Of a DNA stretch of 64,000 nt, positions 52,640 through 64,000 are shown in pieces. Positions within the stretch are counted from its first letter, which is position 1; each line of letters begins with the position of its first letter. The position numbers and the translations under genes are program-made. The notes beneath the pieces are model-generated. The model worked only from the letters and a program-made list of their open reading frames with translations. It was not told where the DNA came from and searched no databases. The stretch comes from Muraenolepis orangiensis (Eukaryota; Chordata; Actinopteri; Gadiformes; Muraenolepididae): positions 15,467,108-15,531,107 of the forward strand of contig CM051004.1 in assembly GCA_027704905.1 (NCBI GenBank), written 5' to 3'.

Positions 52640-52882
52640 CGCCTATTCCGCCCACTTTTCGAGACGTATATGCTCTCCTTGTCAAAGTGCAAACTGCAGA
52701 CATACATGCTACCCCTTAGAACATGAAACGAGGGACCTTCATCCCTCCTTATCAGCCTCACCCAAGACTTGCGGAGGAGTTTGTCTTTCGGGGAAATCGT
52801 GGAAACTGAGGTACGGCTGTCTTTGTTTTGACGTTGAGCAGCCCGGTACACTACAATAACAGCGACGAGAGGAGGCGGCCAT
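52640..52882 (-). pseudogene. THAP-domain gene fragment, frameshifted
   Basis: The minus strand from ATG at 52882-52880 reads CSVPGC and SFHDFP; after a one-base frame change it continues LLRKSWVRLIRRDEGPSFHV and VCSLHF. Cysteine pair, FHDFP, tryptophan and C-x2-H follow the THAP zinc-finger order. THAP proteins are DNA-binding factors, some derived from P-element transposases. The frameshift and missing downstream part make it non-functional. Confidence 0.8.
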
Positions 52883-52975
52883 AGTTTGTCATGTATCTGG
52901 GGTAACTACCGGAAGTAGGAGTGCACTGCTCGGCGATTTTTAACGTTCCGGGAGCAGGAAGTGTGACATAGGCCT

Positions 52976-53170
52976 ATTGACAACCCTGGAAGCAACATTT
53001 TTTAGCATGTTTTCTGTAATGAACATCACCAAAACAAAATTGCGCTCAAGACTCACTCACAAGCACTTGAATGAGATTCTTAAATTAGCTGCTACTCAGG
53101 ATTTTAGGCCTGATATTGACGCACTTGTGAGGGCTAAACAATGCCAAGTTTCAGGGGGAAATAATCTGTG
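52976..53170 (+). pseudogene. hAT transposase C-terminal fragment
   Basis: TLEATFFSMFSVMNITKTKL, SRLTHKHLNEIL and LVRAKQCQVS match the end of Charlie-like/GTF2IRD2-like hAT transposases. The catalytic part is missing. Confidence 0.8.
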
Positions 53171-53239
53171 ACTTTTGTTGTTTATACAATGTATAAATTC
53201 TATATGTTCAAGGGAAGTAAGGCAAGGTAACTTATCCTC

Positions 53240-55140
53240 CCTACTTAATAGCGCCCACGTTTGTTTGTGTTTTGCGGTGCGTCTTTGTTAGTATATTTAA
53301 AATATGTTTTAGATCTTGAGAAGTTTATATTAAGTTTACAGCCCGAATGGTGTGACCACCGCCGTTTTGGGGATGTCTGCGGGGTGCACTGGAACCTGGT
53401 GGTAGCCACGCACCAGGTCAACTTTGGAAAACACAAGTTTGCCCGCCAGGTGTGCAGAGAAGTCCTGGATGTGGGGGATTGGGTAGCGGTCGGGTGTTGT
53501 AGCGTCGTTAAGGTGTCTGTAGTCCCCACACGGCCGCCACCCGCCGTCTGGTTTAGGGACGATGTGGAGCGGCGAGGCCCAAGGGCTGTCCAAGCTGATG
53601 ATACCAAGGCGCTCCATATTGGCGAACTCCGACTTAGCGACCGCCAGCCTGTCGAGGTTAAGCCGTCTGGCCCTAGCATAGACGTGGGGGCCTTTAGTGT
53701 CAATGTGGTGCTCAACACCGTGTTTGATAGTAGCGGCGGAAAAGGTGGGCTGCGTCAAGCTGGGAAACTCACGGAGAAGACGTTGATATTTGTCACCCTC
53801 TGAGAGTGAGCTGGAGAGCCCGCCATATGTCGCCTCGCCACGGACACATGCAAACGACGAAAATGTCAGTGCGTCCACCAGGCGTCTGTTCTTAACGTCT
53901 ACCAGTAGCCCGTTAGTGCACAGAAAGTCTGCGCCGAGGAGGGGGAAGGAGATGTTTGCCGTGACGAAGTCCCATGTAAACCGCTGGCCCCCGAAACACA
54001 GGTCCACAGCCATAGGTTCGGATAGGCGTGTCGTTAGCGGACATTAAATGTGGGCCATGATCTCCGCCAACGGTATCGCTCTCCATAGCCGGCAGGACGC
54101 TCCTCTGAGCGCCGGTGTGGCAGAGGAATTTGTGCCCGGAGAGAATGTCTCTGATAAACAGCAGCCGGTTTGTTGTGCCCACACTCGCAGCCACTACTGA
54201 GCGCAGGCTTTGGCATTTCCCGTCGGTTTGTAATTACAAAGAGAGCGGCACCTCTTTGCCTTTGCGCCGAAACGTGCGTGGAAATAACACATGCCTGTGC
54301 TAGCACTGCTGTCGGTAGCCGCGGGTCCTCTGCTAGCAACCATGTCTCTGCCCAGGGGGGTGTAACTGCGTGTCAGGGCTAGCACCTCGGGGGCGGAACG
54401 TTGAGTGGCTAAGAAAAAACAGTCAGCTTCTTCGGCTAAAGCGCGGTTATAGTCGTATTTGCGAGCATTTCATCTGGACATGAGGCGGCATGTGCCGAAG
54501 AAACAGTTTCTTTAAAAAGAAAACCTGGTTCTTCCTCTCCCAGCAGGCTCAGCATCATTTCCATGTGTTGGGAAGGCTTGCTGTCTCCGAGGCCATGAAT
54601 AGCGAGCAGACGTCGGGCTCGTTCCGACTGTGATAGCTCGAAGGACTTGAGGAGGTAAGCCTTGAACGCTTCATATCTATCCAGTGCAGGGGGATGTGCA
54701 ATAATGGCCACCGTCCGGGCCACAGTAGATTTCCTCAGCGACGAGACAACGTGGAAATAGCGAATGTCGTCGTCCGTAATCCCGCAGAGGGCGATTTGAG
54801 CCTCCGTCTGCGCTAACCACGACGCGCGTTTGTCGCGTTTGTCTCCCAAAAAATAAAAACTGCATTATTTGCCATGTTCTCGTTATGTTCTCGTTATTTG
54901 CCAAGTCTCAGCGAGACTTACGTCGGGGTCACCAGTGTAGTGCCGAGAGACAAGAGACAGGAGTCGGAGGCGGGGTATTTAAAGTCCAAACGGGACGTTT
55001 ATTCCACATGAGAAGAACGTAAACACCACATGACTTTCTAGCGGAAGAGCAACAAAAAGGAAGTCCCGTGCACTAATGTCCCCGGCAACACAATACCCCG
55101 TCCCGTAGGTGAATTATGTTGTTATGACGTCTCCACCACA
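53240..55140 (-). mobile_element. Truncated Gypsy element: LTR, gag and part of pol
   Basis: On the minus strand: LTR 55140-54936 (TGTGGTGGAG to ACA); a likely primer-binding segment GGTGACCCCGACG; gag-like frame (54849-54436, LAQTEAQIALCGITDDDIRY); an aspartic-protease-like region near 54190-53900 (RDILSGHKFLCHTGAQRSVLP, with CHTGA for the usual D-T/S-G); then RT start (GIISLDSPWASPLHIV, WRPCGDYRHLNDAT, KVDLVRGYHQVPV). It stops within RT at about 53336, so the rest of pol and the 3' LTR are lost. The PR-like piece has an altered catalytic triad. Confidence 0.85.
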
Positions 55141-55330
55141 ATAGATAAATGGTGTTGTTATGTATGGGTTATTATGCTATGATTTTACTGGTCTGGCCCA
55201 CTTGAGATGGGGCAGTATCTGGCCCCTTAACTAAAATGAGTTTGACACCCCGGCAGTAGACAGTTCAATTCAGTAGACTATCGCAGCTATACAAAGGGCT
55301 AACTGTCTATTTCTGTGCTTATGGTGACAA

Positions 55331-55429
55331 CCATGGTGCGGAGAGTGCTAGTTATTGGCGCTGGTACTTCGGGTCTGGTCGGTATCAAGACCTGCCTGGA
55401 GGAGGGTCTGAGTTGGGTTCTATATTATC

Positions 55430-55462
<33 letters not shown>

Positions 55463-56092
55463 CTAATAATAATGATGATGATGATGCTAATAATATTAAC
55501 TCTAACTGCAATAAACAAACTCCTGTAAAGAACAAATCGTACTATACTGTAAGCCTGCCCTGTGCCAATAGAGAATGTAGGCTATTAACTTCTATCTAGT
55601 CTCAAATTCATATGTTACCATCATTATTGCTACCACAGTATTGATGGTAGTCATGTTCGGGGCCCTGACCTCCTTTTGCTCCTTCTCACACATATAGGAC
55701 TCACAGAGTGAGTCCGATGGCACCAGCATCTACCGCTCACTGGTGACCAACACCAGCAAGGAGATGATGTGCTTCAGTGACTTCCCCATGCCCGCCCATT
55801 ACCCCAACTACCTGCACCACGCCCAGCTTCTGCAATACTACCGGCTGTACACCGAGCACTTCGGTCTGCGCAGACACATTACTTTCCAAGTAAGAGTGCA
55901 TTTTGTTGTGTGTATGGTTGTGTGTGTGTGAGTTTAATCTATAATCCCAATAGCAAATGTTTTTGGGGTTGAAAAGACAACCTTGGGGTAATGGATAACT
56001 AGAATAAGTCACAGGGTTGGGTTACAATATAACCGTTATGTTTGATTTCACAGAAGAATTGTGCTGCGATTTGCCAGCACATAAATAATTGC

Positions 56093-56163
<71 letters not shown>

Positions 56164-57676
56164 AGACCAAGGCCAGATTTCTCCCAGTGGGGTCAGTGGG
56201 ATGTGATGACAGTCGACCAGGACGGGCTAGAGAAGGAGCACGTGTTTGATGGGCTTCTGGTGTGTTCCATTACACACAGCCAGTCTTACCCCGACGACAA
56301 TTCCCAGGTCGGTAAATTGCATACTTTTCTCCCATTCCATTGTAAAATCAAACAAAAGGTTCAGTGCATGTGCTTGCAACCCAATTGGCGCATCGGGGCA
56401 GACCAAGATACAGGTGGGGTGATTTAATCTCCATGCTGGCCTGGGGGGAACGCCTCGGGATCCCACAGTCATAGCTGGTCGATGTTGCCAGGGAGAGGAG
56501 AGAAGTTTGGGGTCCCCGTGCTGGAGCTTCTAACTCCGCGAGCCGATCCCGGATAAGCTGTAGAAGATGGATTTGATGGACAATCATTGACATTATCACC
56601 TTTCTTGTCCTGCCCCTTTCAGGCCATGAGCAGTTCACCGGCAGATGCCTCCACAGCTGGGAATACAAAGACGCAGATGCTTTCAGAGGGAAGAGAGTGG
56701 TGATTGTGGGCATCGGCAGCTCTGGAGCAGACATCGCTGTGGAGATAAGCCGATCGGCAGCAAAAGTCAGGGATCTCCATTACATTTTTGTGATTCCATT
56801 TGACAGCATGGTTATCATAGTAAAAGTTATTCACTTGCATTGTTAATTCTGCCTCGTATTTCTGTATGTCTGAATAATTGAAAATTCCCCTTTTGTGCAC
56901 TCACATTAGGGCTGCACAAGCAATTGCATATGAATAGACATGTATTCAACAACAACAAAAAGAAAACAATTTAAACATAAATGAATCTGATTTTGTACGG
57001 TCATTACATAAAAAATCGAATTGCTAACTGTTACAACCCAGCAATTGCTCATGTTTTTTTATGCAGGCACCGCAGAATATGAACTGAATGAATAATCTGT
57101 TAATGGCAATTAACAATTGGAATCTAAATATTGGGCAAAATAATACCCACAAGTACCGTTAATGTCATAATGGTGCAGCCCTAACTCGCCTCCCTTCCCC
57201 TTCCTTCCACCATCAGACGTTCCTTAGCACACGGAAGGGGACCTGGGTGATGGGCAGAATGTCCAGCGGGGGTCTCCCCCTGGACATGGTATCCATCAGC
57301 AGGTTCACCAAGACGCTGACAAAGCTTCTCCCCAAATGGCTGATCAACTGGGCGGCAGAGAGAGTCTTGAACCAGAAATATGACCACAGACTGTACGGGT
57401 TGATGACGGGTTTTGATATTTTTGAACAACCCTAGGTCTGAATCATCGTCGGGACGTCTCTTCCCACGTAGGTTCTTAGACGCAGCGACGTTGATCAACG
57501 ATGACCTTCCTGGTCGGATCCTGCAGGGGGCGCTGGTGATGAAGACCCACCTGTGTGGCTTCACAGGCTCGGCACGACATCGACGCCGTGATCTTCTGCA
57601 CAGGCTACCGTGCCACTTTCCCATTCCTGCCCGAGTCTCTTTCTGATGGGCCTGGAGGGGAGTTGACCTTGTACGA
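55331..57676 (+). pseudogene. FMO copy 3, pseudogene of copy 2
   Basis: Near-identical to FMO copy 2 from the first coding exon to exon 18595-18828, then cut off. Defects: the 3' splice site before the start is GG, not AG (CTTATGG|TGACAACC against CTTATAG in copy 2); exon 1 lacks its last 15 or so codons and donor; exon 3 (56166-56307) has lost 20 and 4 bases, causing a stop at 56247-56249; the exon 57227-57404 has lost its donor; the next (57472-57676) lacks 29 bases. The last four exons are missing. Exons 55698-55889 and 56623-56765 are intact. No functional FMO can be made. Confidence 0.95.
56096..56162 (+). repeat. (TG)n at the FMO copy 3 exon 3 acceptor
   Basis: About 67 bp of TG, roughly half the length in copy 2. 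Confidence 0.95.
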
Positions 57677-57682
57677 GTAGGT

Positions 57683-58455
57683 AATAAATAACAACTAATA
57701 GACTGGTGACTACGAGGTGTGAATTCTTCCAGTGTCGCTGAGGTGGATCGCCTAACGGCGAGGAACTCTGAACACAACAAAAAACAGTAAACTGATTTCA
57801 TTTTTTTGTGCATCAAAGATATTTTTCATAAAAGTAGAGAAGAGAGCACAGGCTTCATTAAGATAATAATCTCATATACGTATATATATATATATATCAA
57901 AAGAGTCTCTGTGAATGTTATTTACCCCTGACCTAGAATACTCATAATCAGCGTTAGCTCTTGGAAGAAAGGAGGCCTACTCACCTCAGGCCTTTTGTTG
58001 TCACCTCAGGCCCCTGTGATTGGTTATGTCATTATTGTTTGCACCTGGTTATGTCATTATTGTTTGCACCTGGTGAGGTCTCCTGGCATAAATAGGTCCA
58101 GGCAATCACTGTCTCGTTGACAGATTGTCTCGTTGTGTTATGCCGAGTTCTTCAGCGTTCAGGTTCCACGTCATGCTGGATCAGTCAGGTTTTTGGTGAT
58201 TCATTATTTTGCCTTTGCTTTTTTGCCTTAGCTTTACAATCATCGAGTGACTTTTTGTGTTGGACCTTGCTTTTTCAGTAAAGACTCTTTTTACTTTATC
58301 TATGCATTCGTGCTTTTGGATCCACACCGTGTACGCCTGACACCTTTTCTGATTTCATCATGTCTGAGTGGGCAAAGTGAGCCAAGTAGGCCCATTAAAT
58401 ACCCTCTACCGAGGCTAATGTATTCTGTCTGTATTATTAAAGTATTAAAGTATCA
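57683..58455 (+). other. Replacement segment at the FMO copy 3 break; possible solo LTR
   Basis: It replaces copy 2 sequence 18834-20395, including four exons. From about 57960 it has LTR-like traits: CTGGCATAAATAGG as a TATA region, CAGTAAAGACTC and an end near CGCCTGACA (about 58342). No matching internal region, so the LTR call is weak. Confidence 0.35.
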
Positions 58456-58960
58456 ACACAGGTGCAAAAATGTCAAATTTCCCGACCATAGGAGAGTTCA
58501 GTGTCTCATGAAGTAGGATAGTATTTTCAGTTAGTATTCATTTTGACTTGTAGCAATTAAAGATATATCTACAATTCATTTCTCACTAGTCAAAATGTTA
58601 AGTCTTGATATCAACACTTCGTTTCTTGATAGCTGACATGGCATGCTAAAATAAACATCCAAGGTGTGGGTGAAGACTTGCCTACTAGATGTGATGAGAC
58701 AGAAACATAAGTTGTTCTCGTCAAAATGAACACATTTATCATAACCTATTTCAGACTCTGATGATTCCACCAGAGAATACCCCCCCCCCCCGCCCCCCTT
58801 TCACTCAAGTCAGGGCGAGTGACAGCGATAGCGGAGGTTGTGCTGATAGGAGCTACGCGATTAAAGGTTGTTAATTCACAAATGTGATGCATATATATGC
58901 GCATCACATTATCACACATCACATATAGGTCCCGAAGACTTTTCCCTTTGTGCTCCCACA
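58456..58960 (+). repeat. Duplicated 3' flank of FMO copy 2
   Basis: Closely matches 20396-20945, for example GTAGCAATTAAAGATATATC, a poly-C run and ATGTGATGCAT arms, confirming that the segmental duplication extends past the gene. Confidence 0.93.
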
Positions 58961-59620
58961 CAGACATGACGCATGGCATGTCGCCCAGGGCTGTCAGTTA
59001 GTTAATTCATATATATATGTGACGCTTTAGCGGTGGTAGCCAGCTTGATACAGAAGACTGAGACAATGTTCTTATTTGATAGCCAAACTGGCCCAGATGT
59101 ATTCCCTGCCGCAGCTCACAACTAACCCGGGGGTTGAAATGTCCACTCTTAAAAACAATAAACCAGGGTGGCAAGCCCAAAACGATATTCCTCCAACGCA
59201 AATAGACTGTGTCTCTTTCTCCCCACCTACTCCACGCCGTCTCACCACACCCCCCTCTCCTCTCCTCCCACTCCCGTTCCCGTTCCCGTTCCAACTCTCG
59301 CGTGACTCTCTCACTCCCGTTCCCACGCAACCTGCTCCCCCTAGCGCTCGCAGCCAATGACCCTCTATAGTGGACACTTCCCCTCAAACACATGCAGGTA
59401 AACGAACACACACATACAACACCCAATGAACTCCCAAACCCCCTTTGTCCTGGAGGGAGACCCATGGTCGGCCAGGCCACAGCATTACAATATATATATG
59501 ATCAGTAATTCCCTTTTTCCCCACTAGTTTTCCCATCACAGATCTTGATATCTGCAGTGTATTTGCAAGTATTACATGTTGGAGACCTCCTCTGCCCGCC
59601 CCTTCCCGGTTGGCTATAGG
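58961..59620. other. No gene or element recognised
   Basis: C/T-rich on the plus strand around 59215-59340 (repeats of CCCGTTCCCGTTCC). Short open frames match nothing I know. Confidence 0.5.
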
Positions 59621-59628
59621 ATCCACTC

Positions 59629-62073
59629 TAGTGATGGGAATTCCGGCTCTTTTGAGTGAGCCGGCTCATTTGGCTCGGCTCACCAAGAAAAGCCGGCTCT
59701 TTCGGCTCCCAAACGGCTCTTCTATTTTACCACATATACCTTTTATTTACATGAAAGAGGTGGTGGTTCTTGATGTCCAGCAATCAGTGGTAGGCAAACT
59801 GCAGTAGCTTCCTTAACCCTGGCCTGCAGTGAAGCACGTTCTCTATCATACAGTCTCGGTATGATTTTTTGATAGTGTTTTCCTGCTTGGAGGAACATAC
59901 ATTGGATTGAGAGCCTGTGTGAAGCTTCGGAATCCCTTGTCCTCCACAATGGAAAATGGTTGGAAATCACTTGCAATCATTTTGGCCAATTCTTCATCCA
60001 CTATGTTCTATCTAGCTGGGGTCATTCATTGCCTTTGCCATTCATTGCATATAAATTGGCTTATTGAGGTCTGTGTAGCTGTTGGTGTTTGGGTACCTGA
60101 TGCATGGGGGGTAGATCCTGTAGCTGCAGCAACAACAGGTGGAGTAGACACACAGAAGCAGAAGCAGGCAGTCTGACCTGCCTTTTTTCTTCCAACTGAA
60201 CTGTTGGATGCACAGTTCTCAAGTGCCTGTGGAGGTGGTTTGTGGACCCTGCTCTATATGAGAGCTTCATGTTGCAAATTCTGCATTCTGCCTTTGTGTT
60301 TGCACAATTGTTAAAATGCAGCCAAATGCTGCTTCTTCCTACTTTCACTCCAGTGGCGGCTGTTGCATTTTTCACCAGGGGGGGTGATACCATTTTTTTT
60401 ATTTACTTTAATTGTTTTAATTACATATTGTTAATTACATTATATACAATTACTTTTTGTATTGAAATGTCGCCCTTCTGTCCATCACTTTCATCATGGC
60501 CACGCAAGGCTTGCTCAAAGGCACCACATAACTTAAAAAGATGTTGGTTAAACTTATTTTATCAAGTTTTTACAAATGTCTATCAAGTTGGCTCAACATG
60601 TAAAACTTTGTTTGTTCAACTTCTATTACCAAGTTAGCTTACCAGGACAAGCAAACCAATACCAAGCAAACCAAAGCTGTACTATAAATCTAAATGAGAA
60701 TTAGCTTAACCTAAATATTAACACATGTAAAAAATTGCTGAAAAGACATTTCAATCAGGACTTTTATTACAATATCAAGAACTGTATTCCAACTCCAACC
60801 CACACACTCATTAACTGTTCAGTGTTGGTTTTTAAATTCAAATAAGTGTGTCAATGGATGTCAACATATAAAGACCTTCCTTGGGACATGTAAAAACAAC
60901 ACCCTCCAACACACCATTGCTTTTGCTCGGGGCTGCTCAAAAACTGAAATGACACGGCCCCATAGATAAAACTGTAATTGAGTGACTTGTTAAACAGTCT
61001 ATTCTGAGGAGTAAGTGTGCAGGGTTGCTGCAGTAAAATGCAGTAAAACATAGAAAATTGTATCTCTCTAACTGAGAAACTTAACTCAAATGTCAGTCAG
61101 AAAATGAAAACATGAAAACACAATATCAGGTTGATCTGGGCCCAGATCTTTCACCGTAAGTTTGTCCGCCAAACTTCTTCTCTCAAACGGCTCTTGAATG
61201 AGAGATTTCACCGAGTTAGGGACCGGGTTGAGTCTTGGGGTAGTGCTCACACTCGCCATTGTTGAACTTGTTGTAGTTAAAATGGCGCCCGCAGAGACAG
61301 AGCATAATATGCTTTTCCTAGTAGTACACTGTGACGCACACAAATGACGATGCTCTATGCTCCAAAGTCTTCCGGGAGGGCTGTTTGAAAAGCGCCCTCC
61401 CGGAAGACGTTTTGAGGACGCTGATTGGCTACATTTTATGTCACTCGTTTATATCTTGAATCAGTAATTGGCTAAACTGCTACAGAGACCCGCCTCCGTG
61501 GGGCTACAGCCCCCCCAACATCATCATTCAAATGCACCCTTAAGGCTGCAGACCCTGAAATGGAACACGACCACAGTGAACTAGGCATATGTGTACTAGG
61601 AAAAGCATATTATGCGCAAATTATTTTAAAATCATATTTTACACATATTTCTGGGTGCATTCCATATTTTAAACACACACATATTGACAATTTATATATA
61701 TATATATATATATATTATATTTATTTTTTAATTTTATTTTGTTTGTGCGTGTGGTTTAGGGGGGGGCGGCGCCCCATCGCCCCCTATGCCTAGCCGCCAC
61801 TGTTTCACTCATCTTATTTGCGCGACGCAAACTGACAGCCCTCCCTCTGTTCAGCTATCAGCACTGAGCACAGCCGCCCCTCCCTCCTTATCTATCCTCA
61901 CGTGATGCACAGCATGACATGCAGTCATGACAGTGACATTCAGTCACTGCATGTACGCGGAGCACCCGTAAAAAAAATAATAACGGCTCGTTCGCGGGTG
62001 CGAGCCGGCTCCCGTCGTTCACTAAAAAGAGCCGGCTCTTTGAGCCGGCTCGTTCGCGACCGACACATCACTA
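59629..62073. mobile_element. hAT element (BED-type), non-autonomous, with nested hAT
   Basis: It starts TAGTGATG and ends CATCACTA, flanked by a perfect 8-bp duplication ATCCACTC (59621-59628 and 62074-62081). Both ends are rich in GAGCCGGCTC motifs. It carries a broken minus-strand BED-finger fragment (about 60061-60340; ECRICNMKL and HLHRHLRTVH) and no transposase core. Confidence 0.93.
60351..61802 (-). mobile_element. Nested hAT, deleted relative of 35616-37738
   Basis: It starts CAGTGGCGGCTG and ends CCGCCACTG, with a perfect 8-bp duplication TTTCACTC (60343-60350 and 61803-61810). The minus strand at 61086-61343 retains the N-terminal TTF-transposase piece (PNSVKSLIQEPFERRS). The same target octamer borders the element fragment at 25347-25354. 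Confidence 0.93.
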
Positions 62074-62282
62074 ATCCACTCCTTTTGGCGTTCAGGTATT
62101 CCGATGCTGCACCTTTATGTCTGACACAGACACGGATTTAAACTTAACTCAATACCCGTAAGTGTTTTTGGCTGCATGTCATAATTACAACTTAGAATTC
62201 AACTGCATAGGATTCTTAACGTGTTTGTGTTGATAGGCTTTTGATAATGGTGCGCTTGCTTAAAATATGCTTGTGTTTGCTT

Positions 62283-62990
<708 letters not shown>

Positions 62991-62999
62991 TTATTGACT

Positions 63000-64000
63000 A
63001 CAGCTTGGCGTTCAACACCAATCGTTCCCTCCAAGCTAGTCCTGAAACCTGGATCAGGGCGCCCCCATCTGTAACTGGATTATGGACTTCCTGAAGGGCA
63101 GGCCTCAAGTGGTGAAGATCGGGAACAACATGTCATCCATGGCACCCAAAGGCTGCTGCCTTAGTCCCAGGCTGTTTTCGCTTTACACACATGACTGTAC
63201 TGCCACGCACAGCAACAATCTGATTATCAAGTTTGCAGACGACACCACAGTCATCGGCTTGATAAGCTACGACTCTGAAACAAATGGAGTACAGAGATGA
63301 GGTGGTCCGGCTGCCGCGATGGCGTGACGACAACAGCTTTGCACTGAATGTCAGCAAGACCAAGGAGCTCATTGTGGACTTCAGGAGCCACCGGGGCACC
63401 CACTCCACCATCAGCCTGGACGGGACACCGGTGGAAATCGTCAACCTGCTTCCGTTTCCTGGGACATCTTCATGCTGAAGAAGGCACACCAGCGCCTCTA
63501 TGCCCTGCGGTGCCTCAGAAGAAGCAGCATAGGCAAGCGGTGGCTGGTGAACTTCTACCGTGGCACCGTAGAGAGCACCCTGACGAGTGGCTTCACTGTG
63601 TGGTACGGCAACACCACTGCACAGGACAAGAAAGCCATCCAGAGGGTCGTGAGGACGCCGGAAAAGATCATCGGGTGTGGACTTCCATGCATTGAGAAGA
63701 TCTTTAGGACCAGATGTCGGAATAAGGCAATCTCCGTTACAAAGGACCACAACCTCCCTGGGCACCATCTCTTCTCCCCCCTACCGTCTGGTCGCTGGTT
63801 CTGCAGCATCCGTACAAGGACTACCAGGTTCAAGGACAGTTTCTGCGCCTACTTAACTGCTAGGAGTGCTGCCACTATCATAACCGTGTCATCCATATTA
63901 CATTACACTACTTTTGCTGGACTTTCTGAACTCATTACAGTAACGGCACTGTTCTACACTGTATTCATGACGCTGCTGCACTACTGGCACTTTAACATGC
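63000..64000 (+). mobile_element. L2-like LINE fragment, RT to 3' UTR
   Basis: Frames contain KGRPQVVKIGN, APKGCCLSPRLFSLYTHDC, IKFADDTTVIGLI, and NVSKTKELIVDFRSHRGTH, then after frame changes the usual C-terminal region and the 3' UTR seen at 13895 and 35395. It runs off the window end. Frameshifts (about 63290 and 63460) make it inactive. Confidence 0.88.

Larger units (their letters stand above)
51993..55253 (+). mobile_element. hAT element carrying a THAP fragment and a Gypsy insertion
   Basis: It starts CAGGGTGTCAAAC and ends GTTTGACACCCCGG. An 8-bp duplication CAGTAAAC/CAGTAGAC flanks it (51985-51992 and 55254-55261, one mismatch). Most of the transposase is gone; a C-terminal piece remains at 52976-53170. 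Confidence 0.9.

Noticed and set aside
59007..59480. 157-codon minus-strand frame rich in Arg/Glu
   Set aside because: Low-complexity translation of a C/T-rich stretch; no family match recognised.

Overview
This is vertebrate nuclear DNA, almost certainly from a teleost fish. Three things point there: an NLR gene with the fish-specific FISNA-NACHT-LRR-B30.2 layout; split genes with GT-AG introns; and a dense load of hAT, L2-like LINE, Ty3/Gypsy and DIRS-like elements. Dinucleotide arrays are very long and frequent, with at least a dozen (CA/TG)n tracts. That density would suit a gadiform, but this is inference only.

Layout. 954-6625 (+): intact 10-exon flavin-containing monooxygenase gene (FMO copy 1, FMO5-like, 555 aa). 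6626-14460: intergenic DNA with microsatellites, a small inverted-repeat element split by insertions, a decayed Ty3/Gypsy pol and a LINE 3' end. 14471-20243 (+): second intact FMO gene (copy 2, 537 aa, 10 exons). 20400-26230: tangle of hAT elements and an LTR piece. 26490-41455 (+): NLR gene (about 1128 aa, or 1245 aa if three duplicated cassette exons are used), with a candidate interferon-response element upstream. 41460-48600: LINE, hAT, DIRS-like and LTR elements, including a complete short LTR element with an octapeptide-repeat reading frame. 48613-51858 (-): LINE with one uninterrupted 981-codon EN-RT reading frame. 51993-55253: hAT element holding a THAP-domain gene fragment and a truncated Gypsy element. 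55331-57676 (+): third FMO copy, a pseudogene from segmental duplication of the copy 2 locus. 59629-62073: hAT nested inside hAT, both with perfect 8-bp target duplications. 63000-64000: LINE fragment.

How it fits together. The host content is a local FMO family (oxygenation of soft nucleophiles or Baeyer-Villiger-type chemistry at the ER) and one innate-immune sensor. The rest is largely mobile DNA whose nesting order can be read from target-site duplications and from comparing the two FMO segmental copies. The FMO paralogs share ancestral exon lengths (166, 143, 200 and a summed 356 nt) but have extra introns at different places. No CRISPR, operon or prokaryotic feature is present, and I saw no tRNA or rRNA gene. 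Exon boundaries are hand-derived from splice motifs, reading phase and family alignment, without transcript evidence.
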